A DNA stretch of 38,416 nucleotides from Clostridium sp. (GTDB taxonomy: Bacteria > Bacillota > Clostridia > Clostridiales > Clostridiaceae): positions 1 to 38,416 of the forward strand of contig JARLHR010000178.1 in the NCBI GenBank assembly GCA_031292145.1, read 5' to 3'. Shown here piece by piece: positions 1-9,202 of the stretch (its first letter is position 1; each line of letters starts with the position of its first letter). Under the pieces are notes generated by a model. That model ran no database searches. It worked only from the letters and a program-made list of their open reading frames with translations, and had not been told where the DNA came from. Position numbers and translations under genes: made by a program.

Positions 1-150
1 AAAATAATAGACCAGTATGCTCGTCTATTTCGCGTCATACTGCGTCAGCAAATTGCGCTAATAGGCCCGCTATGAACGGAATTTACTTCCTTGTCTGACA
101 CAAAATATACGTCACATCTTTGGTCTATTATTTTCTTTCATGTGCCTAAG
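1..150. repeat. Family A foldback repeat, copy A1
   Basis: A palindromic repeat whose outer arms AAAATAATAGACCA (from base 2) and TGGTCTATTATTTT (ending near 134) are exact inverted repeats. The right side continues into TGTGCCTAAG, the inverse of the TTAGGCACA motif that precedes copy A2 at 9569. The inner part contains a second hairpin with the conserved segment CTAATA-GCC near 57-66. The left flank lies outside the window. No coding function is visible. It resembles small bacterial foldback/MITE-like repeats, but I do not recognise the family. Confidence 0.75.
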
Positions 151-232
151 TCGAACATTTAAATTTCTTTTCTATAGAGTATATCTACTCAAATCATATG
201 AATATTGGTGCACCTGTGCTAAACTTTTAGTG

Positions 233-454
233 TATATCTGCACCAGAAATCACATACATTTGTGTGCAGCAGGCATTTGAAAATTTCGATACTAAAAGCA
301 ATTAGAGGAAGGTTGTTCCACTTTTGCTTGTCCAACCGAATGGTTGGAGCAAGCTGAAGTGGGCGCAACCTTCCTCTTAGTGCTTTCAGCGAAATTTTCA
401 TAGTCCTGTGAAACACAAATGTATTTGATTTCGGTTAGTTATCACATAAGTCTA
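233..454 (+). repeat. Family B foldback repeat, copy B1
   Basis: Long imperfect palindrome centred on the loop GAAT at 338-341 (apical stem CCAACC/GGTTGG). The outer arms are ATACATTTGTGT and ACACAAATGTAT. The right end ATCACATAAGTCTA runs into the SPFH gene and supplies its TAG stop (454-452, minus strand). Two asymmetric internal loops shared with the other copies are present: TT opposite GCG, and T opposite AG. The outermost terminal inverted repeat seen in B3 and B4 is not recognisable on either side. Confidence 0.85.
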
Positions 455-1397
455 TTTTCCACCTTTATTTCCTTTAAGCATTTCCCCAATTGCAGCTATG
501 CTTCCAAGAGATGATAATGTCTCATTTGGTAATATTAGCTTATTAGCTGGATTATTAGCCATTTCTTTAAGAGCTTCGACTTGTTTTAAAGCTATGACAG
601 TTTCATTAGTTCCAGATTCAATGATAGCTTGGTTTACTTTTCTTATTGCCTCTGCTTCTGCAGCTGCTATTTCCTCTATAGCCTTTGCTTTACCTTCCGC
701 TTCTAGCAATTGAGATTCTTTTAAACCTTCTGCCCTTCTTATATTTGCTTGCTTTTCCGCTTCTGCTGATAGTATTTTAGCTTGTTTTTCTCCTTCAGCT
801 TTTTCTATTTGAGATTGTCTTAATCCTTCTGCTTGAAGAATCATAGCTCTTTTATCTCTTTCAGCCTTCATTTGCTTTTCCATTGCTTGCTGGATTTCAG
901 CTGGTGGAACTATGTTTTTAATTTCTACTGAAAGTATTTTTATTCCATATGCATCAGTAACTTCATCAATGATACTTAAAAGATCTTGATTAATAGCATC
1001 TCTTCCTGATAAAATTTCATCTAATGACATATTACCCAATATATTCCTCATGTTAGTTGTAGCTGAATATACCTGATTGAAAGCTTTCTATATTATATAC
1101 TGCATCTCTCGAATTTAATACCTTATAAAATATAACATTATCCACTAATATTTTAACATTATCTTTAGTTATAACTGATTGTGGCTCAACATCTAAAATT
1201 TGTTGTTTAGTAGAAATCCTTTTTCTAACAAAATCTACGAATGGGACAATAAAATGTAACCCTGGTTCTAATACTCTATGAAATTGTCCAAATCTTTCTA
1301 CAACACATACATAACCTGTGTTTACAACTTTTATTGATGATAGTACTACTGCAAATATAAACAGTAAAATTATTCCCAAAACTATAATAACACCCAT
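452..1397 (-). pseudogene. SPFH/Band-7 (stomatin/QmcA-like) protein, frameshifted
   Basis: Two adjacent reading frames make one stomatin-like protein of about 316 residues. The first (1397 to 1053) has an N-terminal membrane anchor and the start of the Band-7 domain (VVERFGQFHRVLEPGLHFI). The second (from about 1074 to 452) carries the rest, including [19 protein letters not shown], and an alanine/glutamate-rich coiled coil of about 100 residues. The frame breaks near 1065-1074, between SGI and YSATTNMRN. Relatives have one extra residue there and a continuous frame, which fits loss of 5 bp, perhaps one copy of a GTATA direct repeat. An AGGAGG ribosome binding site precedes the ATG at 1397, inside the end of the upstream NfeD gene. 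SPFH proteins scaffold membrane microdomains and pair with NfeD. This copy is probably inactive unless translation shifts frame or the base calls are wrong. Confidence 0.85.
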
Positions 1398-1401
1398 AAT
1401 A

Positions 1402-1836
1402 TTAATCCTCCTGAACCTTTTCTATTTTTAATTTAATTCCTTCTATTCCTGTAATAACGAACTTATCCCCTTCATGAATTGTATTGCCATCATTTACTAC
1501 AGTCCAATATTCTCCATTAACCTTTACTTGCGCTTTGTCACCAATTTCCTTTTCGCTTGTCATAACTTTGCCAATATAGGTTTCTTCCATAAGTGGTATG
1601 CTTGTGTGTGCAACTTTAAATTTTTTCTTTAGTAGAGGATAGCCCACTACCAATGAAATTATATTTAATATAGAAAATACAATTATTTGCATTATTAATG
1701 GTAACCCTAAAACACCACATATTGCAGCCCCAACAGCTCCCACTGAGAATAACATAAAGCAAAAATTACTGGTTAAAACATCTATTGCAATTACACAAAA
1801 AGCAACAATTAACCAAAAGACAACCAATCCATTCAT
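1402..1836 (-). CDS. NfeD family membrane protein
   Basis: A 144-residue protein with three or four N-terminal hydrophobic segments (about residues 5-75), then a soluble C-terminal beta-rich NfeD OB-fold domain (about 80-144: IGKVMTSEKEIGDKAQVKVNGEYW). This is the short NfeD1b form without a ClpP-like protease domain. Such genes are typically paired with an SPFH gene, as here, where the downstream SPFH start lies 4 bp beyond this stop. I chose the second ATG (1836) because the GGGGGG Shine-Dalgarno touches the first ATG (1842) but lies 6 bp from the second. Family knowledge suggests a role in membrane organisation with its SPFH partner. Because that partner is frameshifted, this gene may now act alone or be relict. 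Confidence 0.85.
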   Translation of the reverse strand: MNGLVVFWLIVAFCVIAIDVLTSNFCFMLFSVGAVGAAICGVLGLPLIMQIIVFSILNIISLVVGYPLLKKKFKVAHTSIPLMEETYIGKVMTSEKEIGDKAQVKVNGEYWTVVNDGNTIHEGDKFVITGIEGIKLKIEKVQED

Positions 1837-2083
1837 CTTCATCCCCCCTTAATAATGTACTAAATATTGTCAAACTTAGTATATTACTTTTAACTCAAAT
1901 ATAAAAGCATTACATGTAATAAATTTATTATACATCCATAAAAATATTTATTCAAGGTATTTTTTATTATTTAATGAGTTATTAAATACTACTTTTTTTG
2001 ATTTTACTACATAATTATATTCTAATATGTTAGTATATAATTATTACTAATATAATAAAGTTATTTTTATGAGGAGTGATCAC

Positions 2084-3982
2084 ATGGATTTTATCAAAGT
2101 TGCTGCAGCTTGCCCTAAAACGAGGGTTGCAGATATTGACTATAATGTAGAAAATATTTTATTATGCATAAATGATGCAAATAAAGACGGAAATAAATTT
2201 ATAGTTTTCCCTGAACTTTGCATTACCTCTTATACTTGTGGAGATTTATTTTTACAAGAATACTTAATTAATAAATCTTTAACTGGTATTAAACAAATAT
2301 TAGATGCTACTAAGGATAATGATATTTTAATTGCTGTTGGTTCTCCCCTTCTTTATGGCAGCACTTTATATAATTGCGCATTTTTATTGTTTAAAGGAAA
2401 TGTTCTAGGAATAGTACCAAAATCTTTCCTTCCAAATTATAGTGAGTTCTATGAAAAACGATGGTTTACGGAAGGGCTTTCTGTAGAGAATGAAAAAGTA
2501 GATTTACCTTTTCAACAAGACGTTGCCTTTGGTACAAACTTAATTTTCGCATCTGATGTTGCAAGTTTTGGAATTGAAATCTGCGAAGACTTATGGGTAG
2601 CAATTCCACCTAGTTCGTATCTTTCTCTTATGGGTGCTCATATAATTGGAAATCTTTCTGCCTCAAATGAGCTTGTAAGCAAAATGGATTATAGAAAAAG
2701 CCTTATTTCAAATCAAAGTGCTAGAACAATGTGTAGTTATATATATTCCTCTGCTGGAGTTCATGAATCTACTACTGATGTGTTATTTAGCGGTCATTTA
2801 CTAATAAGTGAAAATGGTTCATTGTTAAAAGAAAATAATAGATTCCAACGAGAAAATGAAGTCATTTCTTCTATAGTTGATGTATTTAAATTAAAGGCTG
2901 AAAGGATGAAAAACCTTAGTTTTAGAGATTCATCTAAATTCATAAATAAAAAGCCTAATGTAATTAAATTTGAATTTAGTGATTTATCAGTTAAAGATTT
3001 CGATAGATTTATAGATAAACATCCTTTTGTACCTTCTTATGAAAAAGAAAGAGAAGTAAGATGTAAAGAAATATTTAATATTCAAGCTGCCAGCTTGGCT
3101 AAAAGATTAGAGCATACAAAATCTAAAAAAGCCGTAATAGGAATTTCAGGTGGATTAGACTCAACTCTTGCACTACTTGTAATAGTTAAAACTTTTGAAT
3201 TACTTAATTTAGATAAGAAAAATATTGTAACTATAACTATGCCTGGCTTTGGTACTACTGATAGAACTTATAATAATGCTATTAATCTATGCAAAGAATT
3301 AGGTACTGATTTAAGAGAAATTAATATTGTTAAAGCATCTCTTCAACATTTTGAGGATATTGGTCATAATAAGGATATTCATGATGTTACTTATGAAAAT
3401 GTTCAAGCAAGAGAAAGAACCCAAATTTTAATGGATCTTGCTAACAAAGAAAGGGGTCTTTTAATAGGTACTGGTGATTTATCAGAACTTGCTCTTGGCT
3501 GGTGTACTTATAATGGAGATCATATGTCAATGTATTCTGTAAATCCTTCTATTCCTAAAACGCTTGTTAGATATTTAGTACAATATGTAGCTCAAAATGA
3601 ATCTACAGAAATTATCTGTGACATACTTATGGATATTTTAGATACACCAGTTAGTCCTGAACTATTACCTAAAGATGAGAATGGTGAAATAGCCCAAAAG
3701 ACAGAAGATATTGTAGGTCCTTACGAACTTCATGATTTCTTCTTATATCATTTTATAAAACACGGCTCTGCAAAAGAAAGAATATATTTCTTAGCTAAAG
3801 CTGCATTTAAAGATGATTATTCTGAAGAAGAAATACAAAAATGGCTTGATAAATTTATGTTTAGATTCTTTACACAACAATTTAAAAGAAGTGCTCTTCC
3901 TGATGGCCCTAAGGTAGGAAGTATTTCCCTAAGCCCAAGAGGTGATTGGCGTATGCCATCTGACGCTGCACCCTGGAATTAA
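2084..3982 (+). CDS. nadE: Glutamine-dependent NAD+ synthetase
   Basis: A two-domain enzyme of 632 residues that makes NAD+ from nicotinate adenine dinucleotide, ATP and glutamine-derived ammonia. The N-terminal nitrilase-type glutaminase domain (about 1-270) shows the catalytic Glu in FPELCITSY, Lys in PKSFLPNY and Cys in GIEICEDLW. The C-terminal synthetase domain has the PP-loop GISGGLDSTLALLV near residue 355 and the later GTGDLSELALGW motif. An upstream in-frame ATG at 2069 overlaps the GAGGAG ribosome binding site (2071-2076), so the ATG at 2084, 7 bp after it, is the better start. The gene stands alone, with a hairpin terminator at 4040-4076. Length is normal for the fused glutaminase form. 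Confidence 0.96.
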   Translation: MDFIKVAAACPKTRVADIDYNVENILLCINDANKDGNKFIVFPELCITSYTCGDLFLQEYLINKSLTGIKQILDATKDNDILIAVGSPLLYGSTLYNCAFLLFKGNVLGIVPKSFLPNYSEFYEKRWFTEGLSVENEKVDLPFQQDVAFGTNLIFASDVASFGIEICEDLWVAIPPSSYLSLMGAHIIGNLSASNELVSKMDYRKSLISNQSARTMCSYIYSSAGVHESTTDVLFSGHLLISENGSLLKENNRFQRENEVISSIVDVFKLKAERMKNLSFRDSSKFINKKPNVIKFEFSDLSVKDFDRFIDKHPFVPSYEKEREVRCKEIFNIQAASLAKRLEHTKSKKAVIGISGGLDSTLALLVIVKTFELLNLDKKNIVTITMPGFGTTDRTYNNAINLCKELGTDLREINIVKASLQHFEDIGHNKDIHDVTYENVQARERTQILMDLANKERGLLIGTGDLSELALGWCTYNGDHMSMYSVNPSIPKTLVRYLVQYVAQNESTEIICDILMDILDTPVSPELLPKDENGEIAQKTEDIVGPYELHDFFLYHFIKHGSAKERIYFLAKAAFKDDYSEEEIQKWLDKFMFRFFTQQFKRSALPDGPKVGSISLSPRGDWRMPSDAAPWN

Positions 3983-4016
3983 ATGAATAATAAATAATTA
4001 ATTATTCATTATTCAT
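3983..4016. repeat. AT-rich perfect-type palindrome after nadE
   Basis: A 34-bp palindrome directly following the nadE stop codon. It begins ATGAATAATAAATAATT and ends AATTATTCATTATTCAT, with one mismatched pair. It is followed by short direct repeats of ATTCATC up to about 4027. It could form a cruciform or RNA hairpin. It has no coding role that I can see. Confidence 0.7.
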
Positions 4017-4039
4017 CATTCATCATTAATTTAAAAAAC

Positions 4040-4076
4040 TTCCACTTTTTGCACTGAATTGTGGAATTTTTTTTTT
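4040..4076 (+). terminator. Rho-independent terminator of nadE
   Basis: Stem TTCCAC (4040-4045) / GTGGAA (4061-4066) with a 15-nt loop, followed by a run of ten T residues. It separates nadE from ilvE, which therefore probably has its own promoter in 4077-4146. Confidence 0.7.
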
Positions 4077-4146
4077 AGTAGTGCTAAAATAGATGTTATT
4101 AATCAAACAACGGCAATAAGCCTATACAGATATGGAGGAATAGAAA

Positions 4147-5175
4147 ATGGGGAAAAAGATAGATATCGATTGGAGTAAATTAGGATTTGATTATATAAAA
4201 ACAGATCTTCGTTATATTTCAATTTGGAAAGATGGAAAATGGGATGAAGGAAAACTTACTGAAGACAATATGCTTCATATGAGCGAAGCTTCAACAGTTC
4301 TTCATTATGGTCAAAGTAGTTTTGAAGGTTTAAAAGCTTACAGAACTAAAGACGGAAAAGTACAATTGTTTAGACCAGACAGGAATGCTGCTCGTATGAA
4401 TGAAAGCTGCGACAAACTTCTTATGCCGCATGTTCCTGAAGAAAAATTTATCGATGCTGTTATGCAAGTTGTAAAAGCTAATATAGATTATGTACCGCCA
4501 TACGGTACTGGTGCTACTTTATATATAAGACCTGTTATCATGGGTGTTGGACACAATATCGGAGTTAAACCTGCTCCAGAATATATATTTACAGTATTCT
4601 GTATGCCAGTAGGACCTTATTTCTCTGGTGGATTAAAACCTTGTAGCTTCATTGTTCAAGATGAATTTGATAGAGCTGCACCTAATGGAACTGGTAAGCA
4701 AAAAGTTGGAGGTAACTATGCTGCATCGTTAGAAGCTCATGCTAAAGCAGTTGCAGATGGATATGCAGATTGTATTTACTTAGATCCAGCAACTCATACA
4801 AAAATTGATGAAGTTGGTGCTGCAAACTTTATTGGAATTACTAAAAACAATGAATTCGTTACGCCAAAATCGTCTTCAATTTTACCAAGTATAACTAAAT
4901 ATTCTTTATTACATATCGCTGAACATTATTTAAATATGCCAGTATATGAAAGAGAAGTTTTTGTTGATAAATTAGATGAATTTAAGGAAGCTGGTGCTTG
5001 TGGTACTGCCGCTGTAATAACACCAATCGGAGCTATTGACTATAATGGTAAGAGATATGTATTCCACAGTGAAACTGAAGTAGGTCCTACAATAAAAAAA
5101 TTATATGACATTCTTTGCGGAATTCAACTTGGTGATGTTGAAGCTCCAGAAGGTTGGATATACGAAGTAAAATAA
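4147..5175 (+). CDS. ilvE: Branched-chain amino acid aminotransferase
   Basis: A 342-residue class IV (fold type IV) PLP-dependent aminotransferase that interconverts leucine, isoleucine and valine with their 2-oxo acids, using glutamate/2-oxoglutarate. Visible signatures are [14 protein letters not shown] near residue 53, the catalytic lysine region [18 protein letters not shown] near 181-198, and DEVGAANF near 222, all typical of the IlvE subgroup of about 340-360 residues. The ATG is preceded by TGGAGGAAT (GGAGG at 4133). It sits between the nadE terminator and foldback repeat B2, whose end begins about 14 bp after the stop, so it is probably transcribed alone. Confidence 0.95.
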   Translation: MGKKIDIDWSKLGFDYIKTDLRYISIWKDGKWDEGKLTEDNMLHMSEASTVLHYGQSSFEGLKAYRTKDGKVQLFRPDRNAARMNESCDKLLMPHVPEEKFIDAVMQVVKANIDYVPPYGTGATLYIRPVIMGVGHNIGVKPAPEYIFTVFCMPVGPYFSGGLKPCSFIVQDEFDRAAPNGTGKQKVGGNYAASLEAHAKAVADGYADCIYLDPATHTKIDEVGAANFIGITKNNEFVTPKSSSILPSITKYSLLHIAEHYLNMPVYEREVFVDKLDEFKEAGACGTAAVITPIGAIDYNGKRYVFHSETEVGPTIKKLYDILCGIQLGDVEAPEGWIYEVK

Positions 5176-5189
5176 TAAGTCACATAAAA

Positions 5190-5440
5190 AATAGAGATAT
5201 TCAACACGTAATCTATACTTATGTGATAACTTAACGAAATCAAATACATTTGTGTTACACAGGACTATGAAAATTTCGCTGAAAGCACTAAATGGGAGCT
5301 TGCACCAACTTTAGCTTGCTCCAGCCAAACGGCTGGACAAGCTAAAGTTGAACAAGCTCCCATTAAGTGCTTTTAGCATCGAAATTTTCAAATGCCTGCT
5401 ACACACAAATGTATTTGATTTCTAGTGCAGATATCCACCT
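5190..5440 (-). repeat. Family B foldback repeat, copy B2 (inverted)
   Basis: Inverted copy relative to B1, centred on the loop AAAC at 5327-5330 (apical stem CCAGCC/GGCTGG). Outer arms ATACATTTGTGT / ACACAAATGTAT match B1, but the inner arms differ from B1 on both strands: AATGGGAGCTTG pairs with CAAGCTCCCATT, whereas B1 has AGAGGAAGGTTG with CAACCTTCCTCT. Both asymmetric internal loops are preserved. The end next to ilvE carries ATAGAGATATTCAACACG, a variant of the terminal inverted repeat seen in B3. The far end is not clear. The rest of the ilvE-5628 gap (5441-5627) is AT-rich promoter-like DNA. Confidence 0.85.
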
Positions 5441-5627
5441 AAAGCCTAGTAAATGTACATAAACATTTCAACAACAAGCTCAATGTACGTAATATTTTTC
5501 AAAATATATTATAATAATCTTAGCGTAAAACTATAGTCTAGTAACAAATAGTAATTTATGGTGAACAACAGTAAGTTTTTCTGAATATAATACTAAATTC
5601 ACTAGGTATAAGAGTAGGAGTGGTAAA

Positions 5628-5924
5628 GTGAGAATTTTAAAATATCATTTGTTTCCAGAGGCATATGGCTCTAATGGAAAATTTGTGTCTAAAGAAGGTA
5701 CTGTAAGTAATTTAATAATTGATACTGGAATGCTTTTAAATTTGGATGTGGATAAAGTAATTCCTAAACTTAATACATTAAATAAAATGTTTTTACAAGG
5801 TGAGTATCCTCGTGCTGGGGAGTGGGAACCTTTTGAAATCACACAAGAAGAATATCAAGGGTTAGTAAATCACTTATGTTCTTTACCTTTATCAAGACCA
5901 TATAGAACTCTTGAGAATACATAA
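5628..5924 (+). CDS. Small protein of unknown function
   Basis: A 98-residue predicted soluble protein that I do not recognise. It starts at a GTG, with an AGGAG ribosome binding site 7 bp upstream (5616-5620), which supports it being a real gene. The sequence is of mixed composition with no signal peptide, membrane segment or cysteine motif. The C-terminal half contains PRAGEWEPFEITQEEYQGLV, suggesting an ordered, slightly acidic fold. It lies alone between foldback repeat B2 and another small orphan gene at 6026. No function can be assigned. Confidence 0.65.
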   Translation: MRILKYHLFPEAYGSNGKFVSKEGTVSNLIIDTGMLLNLDVDKVIPKLNTLNKMFLQGEYPRAGEWEPFEITQEEYQGLVNHLCSLPLSRPYRTLENT

Positions 5925-6025
5925 TAGTTTGCTTTTAAATAATACGCAAATTTCTTAAAGCATGCAATAATAGTAAATTATTGTGAATTTTGTTAAATCT
6001 CTACAATATAAGGTGGATGTATAAA

Positions 6026-6367
6026 ATGGATATAGGAACAATTTTAATTTTGTCACTGCTTCTATTTGTGATAATATATTTTTCAGTTAGGTTAGCAATT
6101 AATCCATTGTTAAACAAGACAGAAAAAATAATCACTGAAAATAATGATGTTGGATTAGTTAAGTTACGGGATATAGAAATATTAAGTGATGCTGAACTTG
6201 AGCAAGTAATAAAATTATATAAAAATAAAAGTGTTGAAAAAAAAGACTATGAGCAGTATCAAAAATATGAAAAAGTCTTAAATGAATTGAAGGAGATTGA
6301 ATATTTATCTGTTGAACAATATTCAAGTAAGGTTAACAAACTTAAAAGGTATTTCAAAGTTGATTAG
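6026..6367 (+). CDS. Small single-pass membrane protein, unknown
   Basis: A 113-residue protein with one N-terminal transmembrane segment (about residues 4-27, ILILSLLLFVIIYFSVRLAI) and a charged, helical cytoplasmic tail rich in Lys and Glu (for example EIEYLSVEQYSSKVNKLKRYF). An upstream in-frame TTG (5990) would add 12 residues. The ATG at 6026 is preferred because AAGGTGG lies 9 bp before it. I do not recognise the family. It is 101 bp downstream of the 98-residue orphan, on the same strand, and about 90 bp upstream of repeat B3. Confidence 0.6.
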   Translation: MDIGTILILSLLLFVIIYFSVRLAINPLLNKTEKIITENNDVGLVKLRDIEILSDAELEQVIKLYKNKSVEKKDYEQYQKYEKVLNELKEIEYLSVEQYSSKVNKLKRYFKVD

Positions 6368-6453
6368 TATTTGATTTGTGCACATTTTTCTTATATTAAG
6401 CATTATAGTTAGACAATATCACCTGCAATTTTTTAAGTCTACATTTCAACATT

Positions 6454-6772
6454 ATATAGATATCCAAATTTCATACTAGACCTATTACTGATAAAATATT
6501 CTAATAAAAAGTTATACTTAAAAGCATATACAAACAAAGAAATTAGAGATACATGTTTATGCAGCAAGCATTTGAAAATGAGCTGTCAAAAGCACTTAGC
6601 TGAAGGTTGTTCCACTTATGCTTGTCTAAATGAATATTTGGAGCAAGCATAAGTGGGTGCAACCTTCTGCTTAGTGCTTTCAGCGCAATTTTCATAGTCT
6701 TGCGAAATAAACATGTATCTAATTTCGGTTGATTGCGCTTAAGTCTATATTTCGTGTTGGATATCTATATTA
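6454..6772 (+). repeat. Family B foldback repeat, copy B3 (full length)
   Basis: The clearest complete copy, about 320 bp. It is bounded by the terminal inverted repeats ATATAGATATCCAA (to 6467) and TTGGATATCTATAT (6757-6770). The central palindrome has its loop GAAT at 6632-6635, apical stem CTAAAT/ATTTGG and outer arms AGATACATGTTTAT / ATAAACATGTATCT. The latter replace the ATACATTTGTGT pair of B1/B2 on both sides. Just left of it (6435-6453), TTTAAGTCTACATTTCAAC resembles a further right-end fragment. With its flanks it fills the 529-bp gap between the genes at 6026 and 6897. Confidence 0.85.
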
Positions 6773-6896
6773 AAACACAGCTTTTTATTTTTAAAAATAC
6801 AAATTATACTTCTAAGTTTTTATAATTGTAATACGATAATATAAATAATAATTATTTTATAGAAACTAGAATAAAAAATATAAGGGGAGTGGTAAT

Positions 6897-7340
6897 ATGT
6901 CTAGTAGTAAAGTAACTTCTATCAACAAATATACTGTGGGTAATATTTCTAAGATTTCTACTAATACTTCCATAACCAAAAGACCATATGATAACACTTC
7001 TTTTTCTTCTGGCAAAAGAGATGAGAAATCTAAGTCTTTTAAAAATACTTTAAAATCATCAACTTCAAAAGAATCATCAGATGATAAAACTGATGATTTT
7101 GCTAGCTTACTTAGCAATGAACTAAATGATAGATTAATTTTAGATAGCAGAGAAACCTTAAGAGTTATTCATACAAATTTTGATAACACTCATTCAACTG
7201 AAACTAATTCTAATCCCAAAACTGATTCTCCTGAATTACACGCCAAGCTTAGAGACGCTATGAAAGTAGAAGTTGATACTTCTGAGATATATAAGAAACT
7301 CCAACTATTAAAGGCTATAAAAGCAGATTCTAATAAATAA
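6897..7340 (+). CDS. Low-complexity Ser/Thr/Lys-rich protein, unknown
   Basis: A 147-residue hydrophilic protein, probably largely disordered in its first 80 residues (runs of Ser, Thr, Lys and Asp). A more regular helical C-terminus follows (SPELHAKLRDAMKVEVDTSEIYKKLQLLKAIKA). There is no signal peptide or membrane segment. The AAGGGGAG ribosome binding site sits 7 bp before the ATG, and a good terminator follows, so it is probably expressed. Its composition resembles small clostridial flagellar- or spore-associated proteins only in a general way. I assign no function. Confidence 0.6.
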   Translation: MSSSKVTSINKYTVGNISKISTNTSITKRPYDNTSFSSGKRDEKSKSFKNTLKSSTSKESSDDKTDDFASLLSNELNDRLILDSRETLRVIHTNFDNTHSTETNSNPKTDSPELHAKLRDAMKVEVDTSEIYKKLQLLKAIKADSNK

Positions 7341-7343
7341 AGC

Positions 7344-7388
7344 GAAGGTTGCCCCAAAGTTAATTTCTTCTTTAGGACAACCTTTGTT
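7344..7388. terminator. Bidirectional terminator
   Basis: Inverted repeat AAGGTTG (7345-7351) / CAACCTT (7378-7384), with additional CCC/GG and AAG/CTT pairing inside, between the convergent genes at 6897 (+) and 7392 (-). T-rich flanks on both strands suit termination in both directions. Confidence 0.65.
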
Positions 7389-7391
7389 TAT

Positions 7392-9098
7392 CTATACCGC
7401 TGCAAGTTCATGTAATTTTCTATATGCACCTTGTTTTTTAATCAATTCTTCATGAGTCCCCTTTTCCATTATTCCATTACTTCCAAGAACAATTATTTCA
7501 TCCGCATTTTTAATTGTTGATAACCTATGTGCTACTACTATGGTAGTTCTTCCAGCGCACAATTTTTCTAATGATTCTTGAATTATACGTTCAGTTGCAT
7601 TATCTAATGCAGATGTTGCTTCATCTAGTATTAATATTGGTGGGTTTTTAAGAAAAACTCTAGCAATTGAAATACGTTGTTTTTGACCTCCAGATAATTT
7701 TACTCCTCTTTCTCCAATATATGTATCATAACCTTCTGGTAACGTACTTATAAATTGATGAATATTAGCCATTTTAGCTGCCCTTATTAATTCTTCTTCC
7801 GTTGCATCAGCTTTTCCAAATAGGATATTATCTCTTATAGTTCCAGTAAATAAAAATACTTCCTGTTGAACTATTCCAATGTTCTCTCTAAGTGAATCTA
7901 ATTTAATATCATAAATGCTATTGTTATCTATTAAAATATCTCCACTTTCAACTTCATAAAATCTTGGAATAAGATTGCAAAAAGTTGTCTTCCCACCACC
8001 GGAAGCTCCAACTAAAGCTAACATTTTACCTTTTTCAATTTTTGCCGATATATCATCTAATACTTTTTTCCCCTCATAGCTAAATACAACATTTCTAAAC
8101 TCAATTTCTCCATGTACCTTATTTAATTCGATGGCATCTTTTTTATCACTTTCTTGTTCAGCATTCATAATTTCCATATATCTTTGAAACCCTGTTATTC
8201 CATTTTGGAATTGCTCCATAAAATCAATTAACTTCTTTATTGGAGTAATAAATGAGTTTATGTATAACATATAAGCCATATAATCTCCAATACTTATTAA
8301 TCCAATAAAAGTGAATATACCTCCACCTATTAATCCTACATAATTAAGAATATCCATTCCAAATCCTGCTCCAGAAGAATATTCAGCCATCACTTTATAT
8401 GCCTTCTCTCTTGCATTAATAAACTTTGCATTCCCCTTTTCAAACTTTTCCTCTTCAGCTTTGTGACTTACAAATGCCTTTGATATTTTTATTCCTGAAA
8501 TGCTGTTTTCTAAATTAGCATTTACTAATCCTGTTTTAACTTTTGTATCAAAAAATGCTTTATTCATTTTATTTCTTTCAAATAAAGTAAACCATATTAT
8601 AAAAGGTACAAATGCAAAAATCAATAATGTAAGTGATATATTTATGGTACATAATATTATAAATGATCCTATAAGCATAACAATAGAAATAAATAAATCT
8701 TCAGGGCCATGATGAGCAAGTTCTGAAATATCCATTAAATCATTGATAATTCTAGACATTATATCACCAGTCTTATTATTATCAAAAAAACTATTAGGTA
8801 ATTTTTGAAGATGGGTAAATATATTTTTTCTCATATCCCCCTGCATTCTAACTCCAACAACATGTCCCCAATATTGCATGAAGTATCCACATGCAGCTTT
8901 TATAAAAAAGATGATTAACAATGTAATACCAAAAATAATAATTGTTCTAAATTCTCTATTAGGAATAGAGTTATTAATTAAGCTCCTTGTCATCATAGGA
9001 TATACTAAATCACATAAAGATGCTATAAATGCAACAATTAAATCAAGTGTAAATAGCAACTTATACGGTTTGTAAAACGAAATAAACTTTTTTATCAA
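7392..9098 (-). CDS. ABC exporter, fused permease/ATPase
   Basis: A 568-residue half-transporter of the MsbA/LmrA/BmrA type. The N-terminal six-helix transmembrane domain (about 1-310) is followed by a nucleotide-binding domain (about 330-568) with Walker A GASGGGKTT, Q-loop IGIVQQEVFLF, signature LSGGQKQR, Walker B ILILDEATSALD and H-loop VVAHRLST. All catalytic motifs are intact, so it should form an active homodimer, or a heterodimer with a partner elsewhere. The substrate cannot be deduced; relatives export lipids, peptides or drugs. It is a single gene with an AAAGGTGAA ribosome binding site. No neighbouring gene points to a cargo. Confidence 0.92.
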   Translation of the reverse strand: MIKKFISFYKPYKLLFTLDLIVAFIASLCDLVYPMMTRSLINNSIPNREFRTIIIFGITLLIIFFIKAACGYFMQYWGHVVGVRMQGDMRKNIFTHLQKLPNSFFDNNKTGDIMSRIINDLMDISELAHHGPEDLFISIVMLIGSFIILCTINISLTLLIFAFVPFIIWFTLFERNKMNKAFFDTKVKTGLVNANLENSISGIKISKAFVSHKAEEEKFEKGNAKFINAREKAYKVMAEYSSGAGFGMDILNYVGLIGGGIFTFIGLISIGDYMAYMLYINSFITPIKKLIDFMEQFQNGITGFQRYMEIMNAEQESDKKDAIELNKVHGEIEFRNVVFSYEGKKVLDDISAKIEKGKMLALVGASGGGKTTFCNLIPRFYEVESGDILIDNNSIYDIKLDSLRENIGIVQQEVFLFTGTIRDNILFGKADATEEELIRAAKMANIHQFISTLPEGYDTYIGERGVKLSGGQKQRISIARVFLKNPPILILDEATSALDNATERIIQESLEKLCAGRTTIVVAHRLSTIKNADEIIVLGSNGIMEKGTHEELIKKQGAYRKLHELAAV

Positions 9099-9202
9099 TT
9101 AAATTCACCTTTCTTTCTCTATAATATGAATAAAACCTTGATAGCTTGTATATACTTTACTGTGATACATAATTTTCCAACTGTAAGGTGGTGATAAATT
9201 TT

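Noticed and set aside
219-416. Minus-strand ORF of 65 codons in repeat B1
   Set aside because: It reads straight through the palindrome and has no convincing ribosome binding site. Similar peptides appear in other copies only because the repeat is shared.
1053-1075. Programmed ribosomal frameshift in the SPFH gene
   Set aside because: There is no slippery heptamer or downstream stem at the break, and rejoining needs about five missing bases rather than a one-base shift, so a deletion is likelier.
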